This document shows, in pieces, positions 7,113-15,608 of a DNA stretch of 45,647 nt (position 1 is its first letter; every line of letters begins with the position of its first letter). The position numbers and the translations under genes are program-made. Under the pieces are notes generated by a model, which was not told the origin of the DNA, ran no database searches, and saw nothing but the letters and a program-made list of their open reading frames with translations. Source of the DNA: a virus; IMG/VR virus record IMGVR_UViG_3300018083_000048, positions 1 through 45,647 of that record. One strand, written 5' to 3'.

Positions 7113-9125
7113 ATGTCGCGCACGGCCGCCGCTCCTCAGACGACGATCGACGTTCCGCCGCTCTCACTCCTCGCGCGCGCCGTCGTCGAGACGGCGAACG
7201 ACGAGGATCGCTCCGTCGAGCTTGTGTTCTCGACGGGCGCCGCGGTCGAGCGGTACGACTGGATGAAGGACACGCGATATCTCGAGCAACTCGAGATCTC
7301 GAAAAAGGCGATCCGCGTCGCGCGCCTCAACACGGCGCCGCTCCTCGACGCTCATTCCGCGTGGTCGATCACCGATCAGATCGGAACCGTTGTCGCCGGG
7401 TCGTTCCGGATCGACGGCACCGACGCGATCGTCCGCGTCCGATTCTCCGCGCGCGAGGCCGTCGCGGGGATCTGGCAGGACGTCAAGGATCGGATCATTC
7501 AGAACGTGAGCGTCGGCTATCGCGTTCACAAATTCGAGGAGGACGCGACCGGCGCGATCCCCGTTCGTACGGCGGTCGATTGGGAACCGTACGAGGTGTC
7601 AATGGTCCCGATGCCGGCCGACGTCGGCGCGAAGGTTCGCAATCACGAGCTCGCGACGAATTCTTGCATTCTCATCCGAAAGGAAACTGCCGTGGCTGAT
7701 CCCGCTCGCCGTCCTGCCGATTCGATCGCCGAAGATCCCGCCGTCGCCGCCCTCCGGCTCCACCCGGCCGGCGATCCCGCCGCGCCGGCGCGTCCCGCCG
7801 CGACGGAACCGACGGACGCCGATCGCGCCGTCGCCGTCGAGACGACTCGCGTTCAGGGCATCATCACCGCGGCGCGCGCCGGCCGGATGCCGCAGGCGTT
7901 CGTCGACGATCACATCGCGAAGCGGACGCCGCTCGAGGAGGTATCGCGCCTCGTGTTCGTCGAGCTCCAGGCCCGCAACGCGCAGGATCGCGGGCCGCAG
8001 CCCGGGCCCTCGATCGCGCTCGGCGAAGATCCGCTCGTGCACGTGCGAACGGCGATCATGGGCGCGCTCTGTCACCGCGTCGCGCCGACGTTTTTCAAGC
8101 TCGAGGACGCGCACCGGCCGTACCGCGGGCTCACGCTCCTCGACACGGCGCGCGCGTATCTCCACGCGGCCGGCGTCCGCACGACGGGCCTGTCGAAGAT
8201 GGAACTCGCGGCCGCCGCCCTGGGCCTCAATCAGCGGGCCGGCCACGGGTACCACACGACGAGCGACTTCGCGTTCCTCCTGGCCGACGTCGCGAACAAA
8301 ACGGTTCGCCGCGCGTACGACGAGGCGCCGCAGACGTTCAAGACGATCGCGCGCCAGGTCAACCTCCCCGATTTCAAGCCCGTCTATCGTACGCAGATGG
8401 GCGACGCGCCGGCGCTTCTCGAGGTCAAGGAGCACGGCGAATTCAAGCGGGGCACGATCGGCGAGGCGCGCGAGGCGTTCCAGCTTGTGACGTACGGCCG
8501 CGTGTTCGCCATCACGCGAAAGGCGCTCGTGAACGACGACGCCGACGCGTTCGGCCGCGTCCCGACGATGTTCGGCCGCGCGGCCCGCACGCTCGAAAGC
8601 GATCTCGTGTGGGATCAGATCACGAGCAATCCGATCATGGGCGACGGGAACGCGCTGTTCTCCGCCGCGCACCTCAACATCGATTCCGTAGGGTCGGAGA
8701 TCGACGTCGATTCCCTGGGCGAAGCGCGCGCGAGTATGCGCCAGCAGGTTTCGCTCGACGGCGAGCGGCTCAACATCGCGCCGAAGTACCTCCTCGTGGG
8801 CTCCGCCCTCGAGACGCGCGCCGACTCGATCGTCGTGCCGATCACGCCGCAGACGTTCACGGCCGTCAATCCGTTCTCCGGCAAGCTCACGGTCGTCGCG
8901 GAACCGCGGCTCGACGATCAGCCGCTCGCGTGGTACCTCGCCGCCGATCCCGCGCAGATCGATCTGATCGAATACGGATTCCTCGAGGGCGAGGAGGGGC
9001 CGACGATCGAGACGCGGATCGGGTTCGACGTCGACGGGATCGAGATCAAGTGTCGCGAGGATTTCGCGGCGAAGGTGCTCGACTGGCGCGGGCTGTTCAA
9101 GAACGTCGGACACGAGCACTCGTAA
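7113..9125 (+). CDS. Prohead protease - major capsid protein fusion
   Basis: A 670-aa protein. Residues ~15-175 form a caudoviral prohead serine protease: LLDAHSAWSITDQIG with His81, NVSVGYRV with Ser133, and the closing EVSMVPMPAD. Residues ~190-300 are Pro/Ala-rich and helical, fitting a scaffold. Residues ~300-670 look like a Mu gpT-type/HK97-fold major capsid protein, with a terminal DGIEIKCREDFAAKVLDWRG strand. After assembly the protease should cleave the fusion and release the capsid subunit. No separate capsid gene exists nearby. The ATG at 7113 follows a 75-base gap. Confidence 0.88.
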   Translation: MSRTAAAPQTTIDVPPLSLLARAVVETANDEDRSVELVFSTGAAVERYDWMKDTRYLEQLEISKKAIRVARLNTAPLLDAHSAWSITDQIGTVVAGSFRIDGTDAIVRVRFSAREAVAGIWQDVKDRIIQNVSVGYRVHKFEEDATGAIPVRTAVDWEPYEVSMVPMPADVGAKVRNHELATNSCILIRKETAVADPARRPADSIAEDPAVAALRLHPAGDPAAPARPAATEPTDADRAVAVETTRVQGIITAARAGRMPQAFVDDHIAKRTPLEEVSRLVFVELQARNAQDRGPQPGPSIALGEDPLVHVRTAIMGALCHRVAPTFFKLEDAHRPYRGLTLLDTARAYLHAAGVRTTGLSKMELAAAALGLNQRAGHGYHTTSDFAFLLADVANKTVRRAYDEAPQTFKTIARQVNLPDFKPVYRTQMGDAPALLEVKEHGEFKRGTIGEAREAFQLVTYGRVFAITRKALVNDDADAFGRVPTMFGRAARTLESDLVWDQITSNPIMGDGNALFSAAHLNIDSVGSEIDVDSLGEARASMRQQVSLDGERLNIAPKYLLVGSALETRADSIVVPITPQTFTAVNPFSGKLTVVAEPRLDDQPLAWYLAADPAQIDLIEYGFLEGEEGPTIETRIGFDVDGIEIKCREDFAAKVLDWRGLFKNVGHEHS

Positions 9126-9193
9126 GCGAGCGCGCGGCGTAGGACGGCGGAGGAGCTCGAGACGGTCAACGTTCACAGTAGGGAGATCAGGCG

Positions 9194-9544
9194 ATGAAGA
9201 ATTTCGTACAGCCCGGCGAGTCGGTCGAATTCACGGCGCCCGCCGGCGGCGTCGTCTCGGGCGTCGGCGTCCAGATCGGCGAGCTCCTCGTGATCGCGAC
9301 CGTCACGGCCGCGGCCGGCGTACGGTTCGTCGGCCTCGTGGAAGGCGTGATCTCGCACGCGAAAGCACCCTCGGAGGCGTGGGCGGAAGGGGCCCGCGTC
9401 TATTGGGATGAGGGGAACAAGCGGTTCACCTCGTCGGGAGCGGGCAACCTTCCGGCCGGCTATGCCGTCGTCGCCGTCGGCGCCGGCGTCGCCGAAACGA
9501 CGGGCGTCGTTCTCCTCCATCCTGACGCCGGTTCATTCACGTAA
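9194..9544 (+). CDS. Capsid cement/decoration protein, DUF2190-like
   Basis: A 116-aa beta-rich protein. The opening FVQPGESVEFTAPAGGVVSG and the later strand LVIATVTAAAG are typical of DUF2190-type head decoration proteins, which stabilise expanded capsids. Its place immediately after the major capsid gene is standard. The ATG at 9194 is preceded by a GGGAGATC ribosome site at suitable distance. Confidence 0.8.
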   Translation: MKNFVQPGESVEFTAPAGGVVSGVGVQIGELLVIATVTAAAGVRFVGLVEGVISHAKAPSEAWAEGARVYWDEGNKRFTSSGAGNLPAGYAVVAVGAGVAETTGVVLLHPDAGSFT

Positions 9545-9561
9545 CCGGCGGGGCCGGCCTG

Positions 9562-9930
9562 ATGGATCTCTCGTCGCTCCGCGCGCTCGTCCGGAACCTC
9601 AATTTCGAGGCGCACGGGATCGGCGTGGTGCTCGAGGCGGATCCGGTCAACATCGCGACGCGCGGAATTTGGCTCTCGCCGGAAACGGACGACGTACCCG
9701 GCGGGCTCGATCTCCGGCGTCGCGAACGTTCGTACGTGCTCGCCGTTCCGCGGCTCGACACGACGAAGGGAACGATCGTCCTGGCGCCGGCCTCGCCGGC
9801 CTGGGAGCAACTGATCGAACCGCCGCCCTCGCCTGGCGAGATCCTCCGTTGGGAGGTCGACGGGTTCGCCGGCGTCGAGTCCGACCACTTACGGCTCCGG
9901 CTCGTGCTCGCGCCGGCTGAGGCAACATGA
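9562..9930 (+). CDS. Probable head-tail joining protein (gpFII-like by position)
   Basis: A 122-aa beta-rich protein lying between the cement protein and a tail-terminator-like gene. The size matches lambda gpFII (117 aa). Strands around RRERSYVLAVPRL and GTIVLAP, and a C-terminal LRWEVDGF...LRLRLVLAP, suit a head-completion fold. I assign the role by position and size rather than a firm motif. The ribosome site at 9562 is weak. Confidence 0.5.
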   Translation: MDLSSLRALVRNLNFEAHGIGVVLEADPVNIATRGIWLSPETDDVPGGLDLRRRERSYVLAVPRLDTTKGTIVLAPASPAWEQLIEPPPSPGEILRWEVDGFAGVESDHLRLRLVLAPAEAT

Positions 9931-10397
9931 TCACGCGGCGACTCCTGATCCTCGAGCGACTCGGCGCCCTCGCCGGCGTGATCAAAGTCGCGAACGGGTT
10001 CGACTCCGACGCGGGCCTCCATGTCTACATCGGGACGGCGCCGGAGCTCGGGCCGAACGATCCCGACTACGCGATCGCGATCGTGCCAGGCGACGAGCTC
10101 ACGACGGAGGACGGCCGGCTGTCGAATTCGTTTCCCGTCGAGGTGCAGGCAATCGGCAAGGCCGCGGCCGCCGACGCGTGGATCAATCTCGAGCTCCTCG
10201 TCGGCGATCTGAAACGCGCGATCGAGCTCGAGGATCGGACGCTCGGATCCGTGATCAAGGGCGTGATGAAACGCGGGGCAACGCGGACACTCGAGCGGCC
10301 GCCGGGCTCGCTCACGATCGGCGCCGGGATCATTTACTCGTGTCCGTACGTCGACGAGTGGGGCAACCCGGAGTACGGCGTACCGGAGGAAACGTAA
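9927..10397 (+). CDS. Probable tail terminator / tail completion protein
   Basis: A 156-aa protein that overlaps the preceding stop by 4 bases. An N-terminal helix (RRLLILERLGAL) precedes alternating strands (AIAIVPGDEL, FPVEVQAIG) and a helix reading WINLELLVGDLKRAI. This alpha-beta-helix plan and gene position match gpU-like tail terminators, which cap the tail tube and join it to the head. Lambda gpU is 131 aa. No diagnostic motif was recognised. Confidence 0.5.
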   Translation: MITRRLLILERLGALAGVIKVANGFDSDAGLHVYIGTAPELGPNDPDYAIAIVPGDELTTEDGRLSNSFPVEVQAIGKAAAADAWINLELLVGDLKRAIELEDRTLGSVIKGVMKRGATRTLERPPGSLTIGAGIIYSCPYVDEWGNPEYGVPEET

Positions 10398-10400
10398 CCC

Positions 10401-10985
10401 GTGGGGATGACCGTTCGGTTCACGACGACGACGCCGGCGCAAGTGGCGAAGCTCCGCAAGAAGGCGCCGCTCGCTCAGGTCCGCGCGCTCAACCGCGCGA
10501 TCGCGTCGGCGAACACGGCAATGCTCCGCGTGATCTCCGCCGACATGGGCGTGAAGATCGGGGATCTCCGCGACAAGATCCGCGTCGAGCAGGCAACGCC
10601 GGCCAGGCTCCGCGCCAGGCTCTACGCGAGCGCGAAGCGGATCCCGCTGATCGATTTCGGCGCGAAGGGCCCGGAACCGTCGAGGGGCCGCGGCACCGGC
10701 GTTACCGTGAAACTCGGCCGCGCGCGGACGCGGATCCCGAACGCGTTTATCGCTCGCATGAAAAGCGGGCACCGCGGCGTCTATCGTCGCGTCGACAACG
10801 GCGTCGGCCGTCGCGGGCCGCTCCCGCACCGATCGCAGCTTCCGATCCGCGAACTGTTCGGCCCGTCGATCTGGAAGGTGTTCACGAAAAATCAGCAGGT
10901 AGGCATCGATCGAGGGCGCGAGCAATTGATCAAGAACCTACAGTCTGAATTCCGTTTCGTCCTGGCCGTCGACGCGGCCGCGTAA
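10401..10985 (+). CDS. Minor tail protein, gpZ-like
   Basis: A 194-aa basic protein close in size to lambda gpZ (192 aa). The N-terminal helix ALNRAIASANTAMLRVISADMGVKIGDLR and the following basic strand region fit the prophage minor tail protein Z family. It helps finish the tail's head-proximal end. The GTG at 10401 is chosen because GGAGG ends 11 bases upstream; an in-frame ATG at 10407 is the alternative. Confidence 0.75.
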   Translation: MGMTVRFTTTTPAQVAKLRKKAPLAQVRALNRAIASANTAMLRVISADMGVKIGDLRDKIRVEQATPARLRARLYASAKRIPLIDFGAKGPEPSRGRGTGVTVKLGRARTRIPNAFIARMKSGHRGVYRRVDNGVGRRGPLPHRSQLPIRELFGPSIWKVFTKNQQVGIDRGREQLIKNLQSEFRFVLAVDAAA

Positions 10986-11037
10986 ATCGTCGTCGCCTGG
11001 CCGCTCGTGATGCGGCCGACATAGAGGAGCACTCACA

Positions 11038-11649
11038 ATGAGGAACGCCGTACCGCTTGAAGTGATCGCCGCGCCGTTTACGATGTATGTCGCGCCCGTC
11101 GGAACCGCGTTCCCCGAAGTGGATGAGGTCCCGGACTCGAGCAACTGGACGCTCGTCGGGAGCGCCGGGCCGCTCAATTACGACGAGGCCGGCGTGAACG
11201 TCGAGCACTCGCAATCGATGGCGTTCTGGCGCTCCCTGGGCGACGCCGGATCGCGGAAGGTGTTCCGCTCGAGCGAGGATCTCAAGATCGGCCTGATGCT
11301 CGTCGACGTCACGCCGGAGCAGTATTCGTTCGCGCTCAACGGAAACGTCGTCACGACGACGCCGGCCGCCCTCGGCGTTCCCGGGACGAAAAAGATCGGC
11401 CTATCGCGCGGGTTCGTCGTCGACACGCGCGCGGTTCTCCTCCGCGGCCCGTCGCCGGAGATGGAGGACGGCGCGATGCAGTACGAATGCCCTCGCGCCG
11501 CGCAGACCGGCGAACCGAAGCCGGTTTACACGAAGGACAAGCCGGCGATGCTCGCGATCGAGTGGACGGCGCTCGTCGATCCCGACGCGGCCGATCCGGC
11601 GGAGTACTTCGGCCGGATCGTCGTCCAGACCGACGACGCGGGCACGTAA
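11038..11649 (+). CDS. Major tail tube protein
   Basis: A 203-aa beta-rich protein placed directly before the tail chaperone and tape measure genes, the canonical slot for the tube subunit. The opening segment PFTMYVAPVGTAFPEVDEVP resembles tail tube proteins that begin with a small 'PFTVYVAPVGTAFP' motif. It would polymerise as stacked hexamers around the tape measure. GAGGAGCACTCACA precedes the ATG. Confidence 0.75.
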   Translation: MRNAVPLEVIAAPFTMYVAPVGTAFPEVDEVPDSSNWTLVGSAGPLNYDEAGVNVEHSQSMAFWRSLGDAGSRKVFRSSEDLKIGLMLVDVTPEQYSFALNGNVVTTTPAALGVPGTKKIGLSRGFVVDTRAVLLRGPSPEMEDGAMQYECPRAAQTGEPKPVYTKDKPAMLAIEWTALVDPDAADPAEYFGRIVVQTDDAGT

Positions 11650-11653
11650 GACC

Positions 11654-11881
11654 ATGGCGACGTCGGTTCCGGAGCTCCTCGCGAAGATCCGCCAGGCCCG
11701 GGCCGACGTCGCTCGATTGAAGCTCACGATCCGCACCTCACGCGATCAACTGTGCACCGCGGCTGCCGCGCTCAAGGATCTCGAGACGGAGGCCCGGCGC
11801 CTGGGGATCGCCATCATCAACCGCGACGAAGGCGTAGGAGTGATCCATGGCCGACAAGAACGTTCTCGATCTCACAACTGA
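11654..11881 (+). CDS. Small coiled-coil protein in tail operon
   Basis: A 75-aa protein of unknown function. Residues 5-50 form one long charged helix (LLAKIRQARADVARLKL, ALKDLETEARRL). The tail is basic. It overlaps the chaperone gene start by 35 bases, indicating coupled expression with tail assembly. Confidence 0.6.
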   Translation: MATSVPELLAKIRQARADVARLKLTIRTSRDQLCTAAAALKDLETEARRLGIAIINRDEGVGVIHGRQERSRSHN

Positions 11882-12311
11882 AACCGACCGGCCCGTCGTG
11901 ATGATCGACGGCATCGCGTACCCGCTCCGCACGGCGCGCGATCTCACCTTGCAGGATTTCAAAAACCTCGAGCGGCTCTCGATCCGAACGTCGGAACTGA
12001 TGACGCGCGCGCGCTCGCTCACGAAGGACGAAAACCGCGAGCTCGCGATCCGGCTCAAGGAAGTCGCAAAGATCGCGCTCGAGGCGCCGCCGGGCGTCCT
12101 GGCGAAACTCTCGGACGTGCAACGCGTGATGGTGTTCAAGGTTTTTACGGAGCTCTTGACGCCGACGCTGATTCTCGCGGCGAGAGCGATCGCGACGGAT
12201 CAGACAATCGCGGCCGCGCTCCGCTCTCCTGGGCCGAAGCAATCCCCCGGCTCATTCGCTTCTACGGCGGGACTCCTCAGACGTGGATCGCGCAAACGCC
12301 GACGGGGATAG
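11847..12311 (+). CDS. Tail assembly chaperone, gpG-like (zero-frame product)
   Basis: A 154-aa mainly helical protein between tail tube and tape measure. The segment VVMIDGIAYPLRTARDLTLQDFKNLERL is typical of tail chaperones, which bind the tape measure protein and guide tube polymerisation. The zero frame ends in a basic, low-quality tail, while the -1 frame over the same bases reads as a well-formed protein (see 12248-12553). This points to a programmed frameshift like lambda G/GT. AGGAGTGATCC precedes the ATG. Confidence 0.75.
   Translation: MADKNVLDLTTETDRPVVMIDGIAYPLRTARDLTLQDFKNLERLSIRTSELMTRARSLTKDENRELAIRLKEVAKIALEAPPGVLAKLSDVQRVMVFKVFTELLTPTLILAARAIATDQTIAAALRSPGPKQSPGSFASTAGLLRRGSRKRRRG
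12243..12249 (+). other. Candidate -1 ribosomal frameshift site (C-run)
   Basis: TCCCCCG lies at the end of the tail chaperone frame. In the zero frame it is read TCC CCC G. A single-base slip back of the CCC tRNA re-pairs perfectly with CCC, and reading resumes with CGG at 12248. It is not the lambda GGGAAAG heptamer. Both frames are open from 12122 to the zero-frame stop, so the exact slip point is inferred. Confidence 0.4.
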
Positions 12312-12553
12312 TCGCCGCGTGCCTACGGATGATCCCGCGGCTCGAGGCGGAGGAGTCGATCCGGCGCTCGAAAGAGATCGCCGTCGGGACGGGGGCGATC
12401 GCGAACCCGCGCGCCCTGTCCGATCAATGGGAACGCCTGGCGCGCGCCGACGCGCCGGCGAGCTCGAGGCCGGCCACGCGTAAGCCGGCCCTGTTCTCCG
12501 ACGAGGTGCTCGGGCGCCTCCCGGTTCGCCGCGTAGTCAAGCGGAAGGGGTAA
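12248..12553 (+). CDS. Tail assembly chaperone, -1 frameshift extension (gpGT-like)
   Basis: This is the -1 frame continuation of the tail chaperone, 101 codons after the proposed slip. It reads RLIRFYGGTPQTWIAQ, then CLRMIPRLEAEESIRRSKEI. The pattern of an FYGG segment followed by a helical LEAEE stretch is the usual second part of frameshifted tail chaperones. No ribosome site precedes the first internal ATG at 12329. A separate gene is therefore less likely than a fusion of about 235 aa. It ends 4 bases before the tape measure gene. Confidence 0.65.
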   Translation, partial: RLIRFYGGTPQTWIAQTPTGIVAACLRMIPRLEAEESIRRSKEIAVGTGAIANPRALSDQWERLARADAPASSRPATRKPALFSDEVLGRLPVRRVVKRKG

Positions 12554-12557
12554 CACG

Positions 12558-15500
12558 ATGGCAGGCGAAGCGGCCCTCGGGCGCGCCGTCCTCGAGCTCT
12601 CGACGGACGGAAAACAACTCGACGCCGGGCTGGCCGACGTTCCGAAAAAAGTCGCGAAGGTCGGCGAGTCGGTAAAGGGGCTCGCCGGCCCGCTCGGCCA
12701 GGTGAACGGGCTCCTCGGGACGTTCGGCGTCGGGCTGTCCGTCGGCGCCGTCGTCGCGTTCGGCAAGTCGATCCTCGACATGGCCGACAACGTGATGAAG
12801 GTTCACGATCGAACCGGACTCGCGACCGACGATGTTCAGCGGCTCCAATTCATTGCAGAGCAATCCGGCAACTCGATCGACGATCTCGCCGGCTCGATCT
12901 CGAAACTACAGGTACGGCTCGCCGACGGGAAAGCGAAAGCCGGGATCGAGGCCCTGGGCCTCAACTTCAAAAAGATCCGCGACGAATCGCCGTACGACGC
13001 GCTCGCCGACGTCGCGGAGGCGATCGGCAAGATCGAGAACCCGACGCTCCGCGCGCAACGCGCCGTCCAGGTGTTCGGCAAGGCGGGAACGGAGATCCTC
13101 CCGACGCTCGTGTCGGATTTCAAAAAGCTCGGCGCGGAGGCGCCGATCGCGAGCGAGGCGACGATCCAGGCGCTCGACGCCGCCGGCGATGCGCTCGGCA
13201 AATTCGGATCGTCGCTCAAGGTGTGGGCCGCGGAGTCGTACAACTACGCGCGCGGGTTTTTCGACAAGCTCGTCGCCGAAGCGTACCGCATGGTGCAACG
13301 GCTGTACGAGAACGCCGCCGGCCTGGCGTCGCTCGCGGCGAAGCTCCCCGGCGCGAGCAAGATCGGGATCGATCAGAAGCTCGTCGACTCGCTCAAGGAA
13401 TCGGCGATCTGGTACGGCAACGTCGCGAAGGGGATGGATCAGACGACGGTCGCCGCTAAGAGCACGGCGAAGGGGATCGCCGCGCTCCCGCCGATCCATG
13501 AGGCCGCGACGGGAGCGGCGAAAGCCCAGGCCGCGGCGCTCGAGGAGATCCGGCTCGCGGCGATCCCGCTCACGGCCGCGCAGGGCGCCGTCGCCGTCGC
13601 AAACGAGAAGATCGGGATCTCGGCGTCGACGACGGCGAAGGCGCTCGGGATCAGCGGGGAGGCCGTCCAGCAATACCTCGACCGGATCAAGAACGGCGAG
13701 CAGATCGCGGAGGTGTGGGCCGACGCGCACACAAAGATGCTCGACGCGTCGAAGAAATTCATATCGGCGACGGTCGCCGCCTGGCAGGAGGGGCAACAGA
13801 AGATCGCCGACGCGTCGGCGAGGGCGATCGTCGATCAGCTACAGCAGGCGCAATCGTACGAGCAGCGGCTCGCGGATCTCGGGCGCTCCGGCGCCGAACT
13901 ACGGATCGTTCTGATCGAGCGCGAACGCGACGCGGAGATCGCCGCCCTCAACGCCGCGAGCAATCAGCGGGGCCCGATCTACCAGCGGGATCTCGCGGCG
14001 ATCAAGGCGTTCTATAAGCAGCAGATCGACGTCGCGACCGGAACGTTCTCGACGATCGAGCAGCGGATGCGCGCTCAGGGCGTGCTCACGCGCGAGGAGC
14101 TCGCCAACAACGCCGACGCGGCGACGCGTGATTACGAACAGATGCGCGACTCCGGCGTCTACGGCGCCGCGGAGATCCAGGCCGCTTTCGAGCGGATGAC
14201 CGACGCGATCGCGAAGTCGCGCGGCGTCGTCGTGTCCTGGGGGAGCGTGATCTCCCAGGCCGCCGGAACCCTGGGGCAATCGTTCGGCGCCGGCGGGACC
14301 ATGGGCGGCGCGATCAACATCGTCGGCAGTATCGGCAAGTCGATCGACGTCGCCGCAGACTCGACAAAGAAATGGGGCAACTCCGCCGGCGTCGCCGCTC
14401 CGCTGTTTTCGAGCACCGCGACGACGGCGCAAAAGGCGGCGGCCGGAGTCGCGGCCGGCGCCTCCATCGCATCCGGCGCCCTCGACGTGTGGGCGGCGAC
14501 GAGCGAGAAAACCGGGAAGGCCGCCGGCGCGCTCCATGGGGCCGTGGCCGGCGCGAAAGCCGGCGCCGCGTTCGGGCCCTACGGCGTCGCGATCGGCGCC
14601 GTGGCGGGCGCCCTCGTCGGTTTAATCAGGAACCTCAACGCCGGACGCTCGGCGATCGTCGATTTCGCGAAAACGTTCGACACGGCGGCCGCGGGAACCG
14701 GGTTCGACGAGCTCCACGCGAAGCTCCTCAAGGTCGCCGGCGGCGAGGAGCTCTGGATCAAGGCGACACAGAAGATCGCGAAGGGCGACGTGAACGCCGC
14801 CAAAAAAGCGATCGAGGATATCAACGCCGCGCTCGCCGATCAGGATCAGTGGTTACAGCGGCTCCCCGGCGTGCTCGAGAAGTACGGGATCGCGTGGGAG
14901 GCCGCCGGCCAGGCCGTGAACCAGGCGCGCCTCGACGAAGTAGCGAAGCAACTGATCCAAGATTTCGCCGATCTCTCGAGGGCCGGCGTCGACGTCGATC
15001 TCATCACGACGAAGATGAGCGACTCCGTAAACGCCTACATACAGGACGCGATCCGCACCGGCACGGAGATCCCGCCGGCTATGCGGCCGCTCCTGCAAAA
15101 AATGATCGAGCTCGGCACGCTCACCGACGCGAACGGGAACAAGATCACCGATCTCGAGGGCAGCGGGATCACGTTCGCGCAAACCATGACGGAGGGGTTC
15201 CAGTCCGTCGTCGGCGCGATCAAGGAACTCACGAAGGCGCTCGGCGGCGTTCCCGCGGCGCTCGACAAAATCCCGGGGAAGAAAACGATCGACGTCGAGT
15301 ACCGCGGCCGCAAAACCGGATACGCGCCCGGCGACGACGAGAGCACCGACGGCGGCGACGAGGCCGTGCCCATGGCGCGCGGCGGGTTCGGGCGCGTGCT
15401 CCGGCCGACGCTGTTCTACTCGAAAGGCGACGAGGATTTCGCGTTCAGCGGCGAGGGGCGTTCGTTCGGCATGAGCAAGCTCGCATCGCGGCCGATCGAG

Positions 15501-15599
15501 ATCACGAACGTAACGGAGCTCGACGGGCGCGTCGTCGCGCGCAATCAGATCCGCCACACGCCGAACGAACTCGCGCGCGTCGGCGTCCGGAGTCGCTAG
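12558..15599 (+). CDS. Tape measure protein
   Basis: A 1013-aa protein, one of the longest in the genome, placed right after the tail chaperone. The N-terminus (ALGRAVLELSTDGKQLDAGL) and long Ala-rich helices with repeated KAAAG and AGA stretches are typical. A hydrophobic glycine-alanine region near residues 530-690 suits the segment that helps DNA cross the membrane. By the usual rule of about 0.15 nm per residue it predicts a tail of roughly 150 nm. AAGGGGTAACACG precedes the ATG. Confidence 0.9.
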   Translation: MAGEAALGRAVLELSTDGKQLDAGLADVPKKVAKVGESVKGLAGPLGQVNGLLGTFGVGLSVGAVVAFGKSILDMADNVMKVHDRTGLATDDVQRLQFIAEQSGNSIDDLAGSISKLQVRLADGKAKAGIEALGLNFKKIRDESPYDALADVAEAIGKIENPTLRAQRAVQVFGKAGTEILPTLVSDFKKLGAEAPIASEATIQALDAAGDALGKFGSSLKVWAAESYNYARGFFDKLVAEAYRMVQRLYENAAGLASLAAKLPGASKIGIDQKLVDSLKESAIWYGNVAKGMDQTTVAAKSTAKGIAALPPIHEAATGAAKAQAAALEEIRLAAIPLTAAQGAVAVANEKIGISASTTAKALGISGEAVQQYLDRIKNGEQIAEVWADAHTKMLDASKKFISATVAAWQEGQQKIADASARAIVDQLQQAQSYEQRLADLGRSGAELRIVLIERERDAEIAALNAASNQRGPIYQRDLAAIKAFYKQQIDVATGTFSTIEQRMRAQGVLTREELANNADAATRDYEQMRDSGVYGAAEIQAAFERMTDAIAKSRGVVVSWGSVISQAAGTLGQSFGAGGTMGGAINIVGSIGKSIDVAADSTKKWGNSAGVAAPLFSSTATTAQKAAAGVAAGASIASGALDVWAATSEKTGKAAGALHGAVAGAKAGAAFGPYGVAIGAVAGALVGLIRNLNAGRSAIVDFAKTFDTAAAGTGFDELHAKLLKVAGGEELWIKATQKIAKGDVNAAKKAIEDINAALADQDQWLQRLPGVLEKYGIAWEAAGQAVNQARLDEVAKQLIQDFADLSRAGVDVDLITTKMSDSVNAYIQDAIRTGTEIPPAMRPLLQKMIELGTLTDANGNKITDLEGSGITFAQTMTEGFQSVVGAIKELTKALGGVPAALDKIPGKKTIDVEYRGRKTGYAPGDDESTDGGDEAVPMARGGFGRVLRPTLFYSKGDEDFAFSGEGRSFGMSKLASRPIEITNVTELDGRVVARNQIRHTPNELARVGVRSR

Positions 15600-15608
15600 G
15601 GATCAACC

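Noticed and set aside
7599-9176. Long minus-strand ORF (525 codons) opposite the protease-capsid gene, and similar ones at 15636-17219, 22768-24576 and 2156-3373
   Set aside because: They are antisense shadows produced by the high GC and strong codon bias. They are Arg-rich, lack ribosome sites and show no recognisable motif, while the plus strand encodes clear proteins.
12329-12553. Separate 74-aa gene after the tail chaperone
   Set aside because: No ribosome site, and the same frame is open and protein-like well upstream of the ATG. A frameshift extension explains it better.
12832-13914. Arg/Ser-rich 360-codon ORF inside the tape measure gene
   Set aside because: Composition is typical of an off-frame reading of GC-rich DNA. 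The tape measure frame fully explains the sequence.
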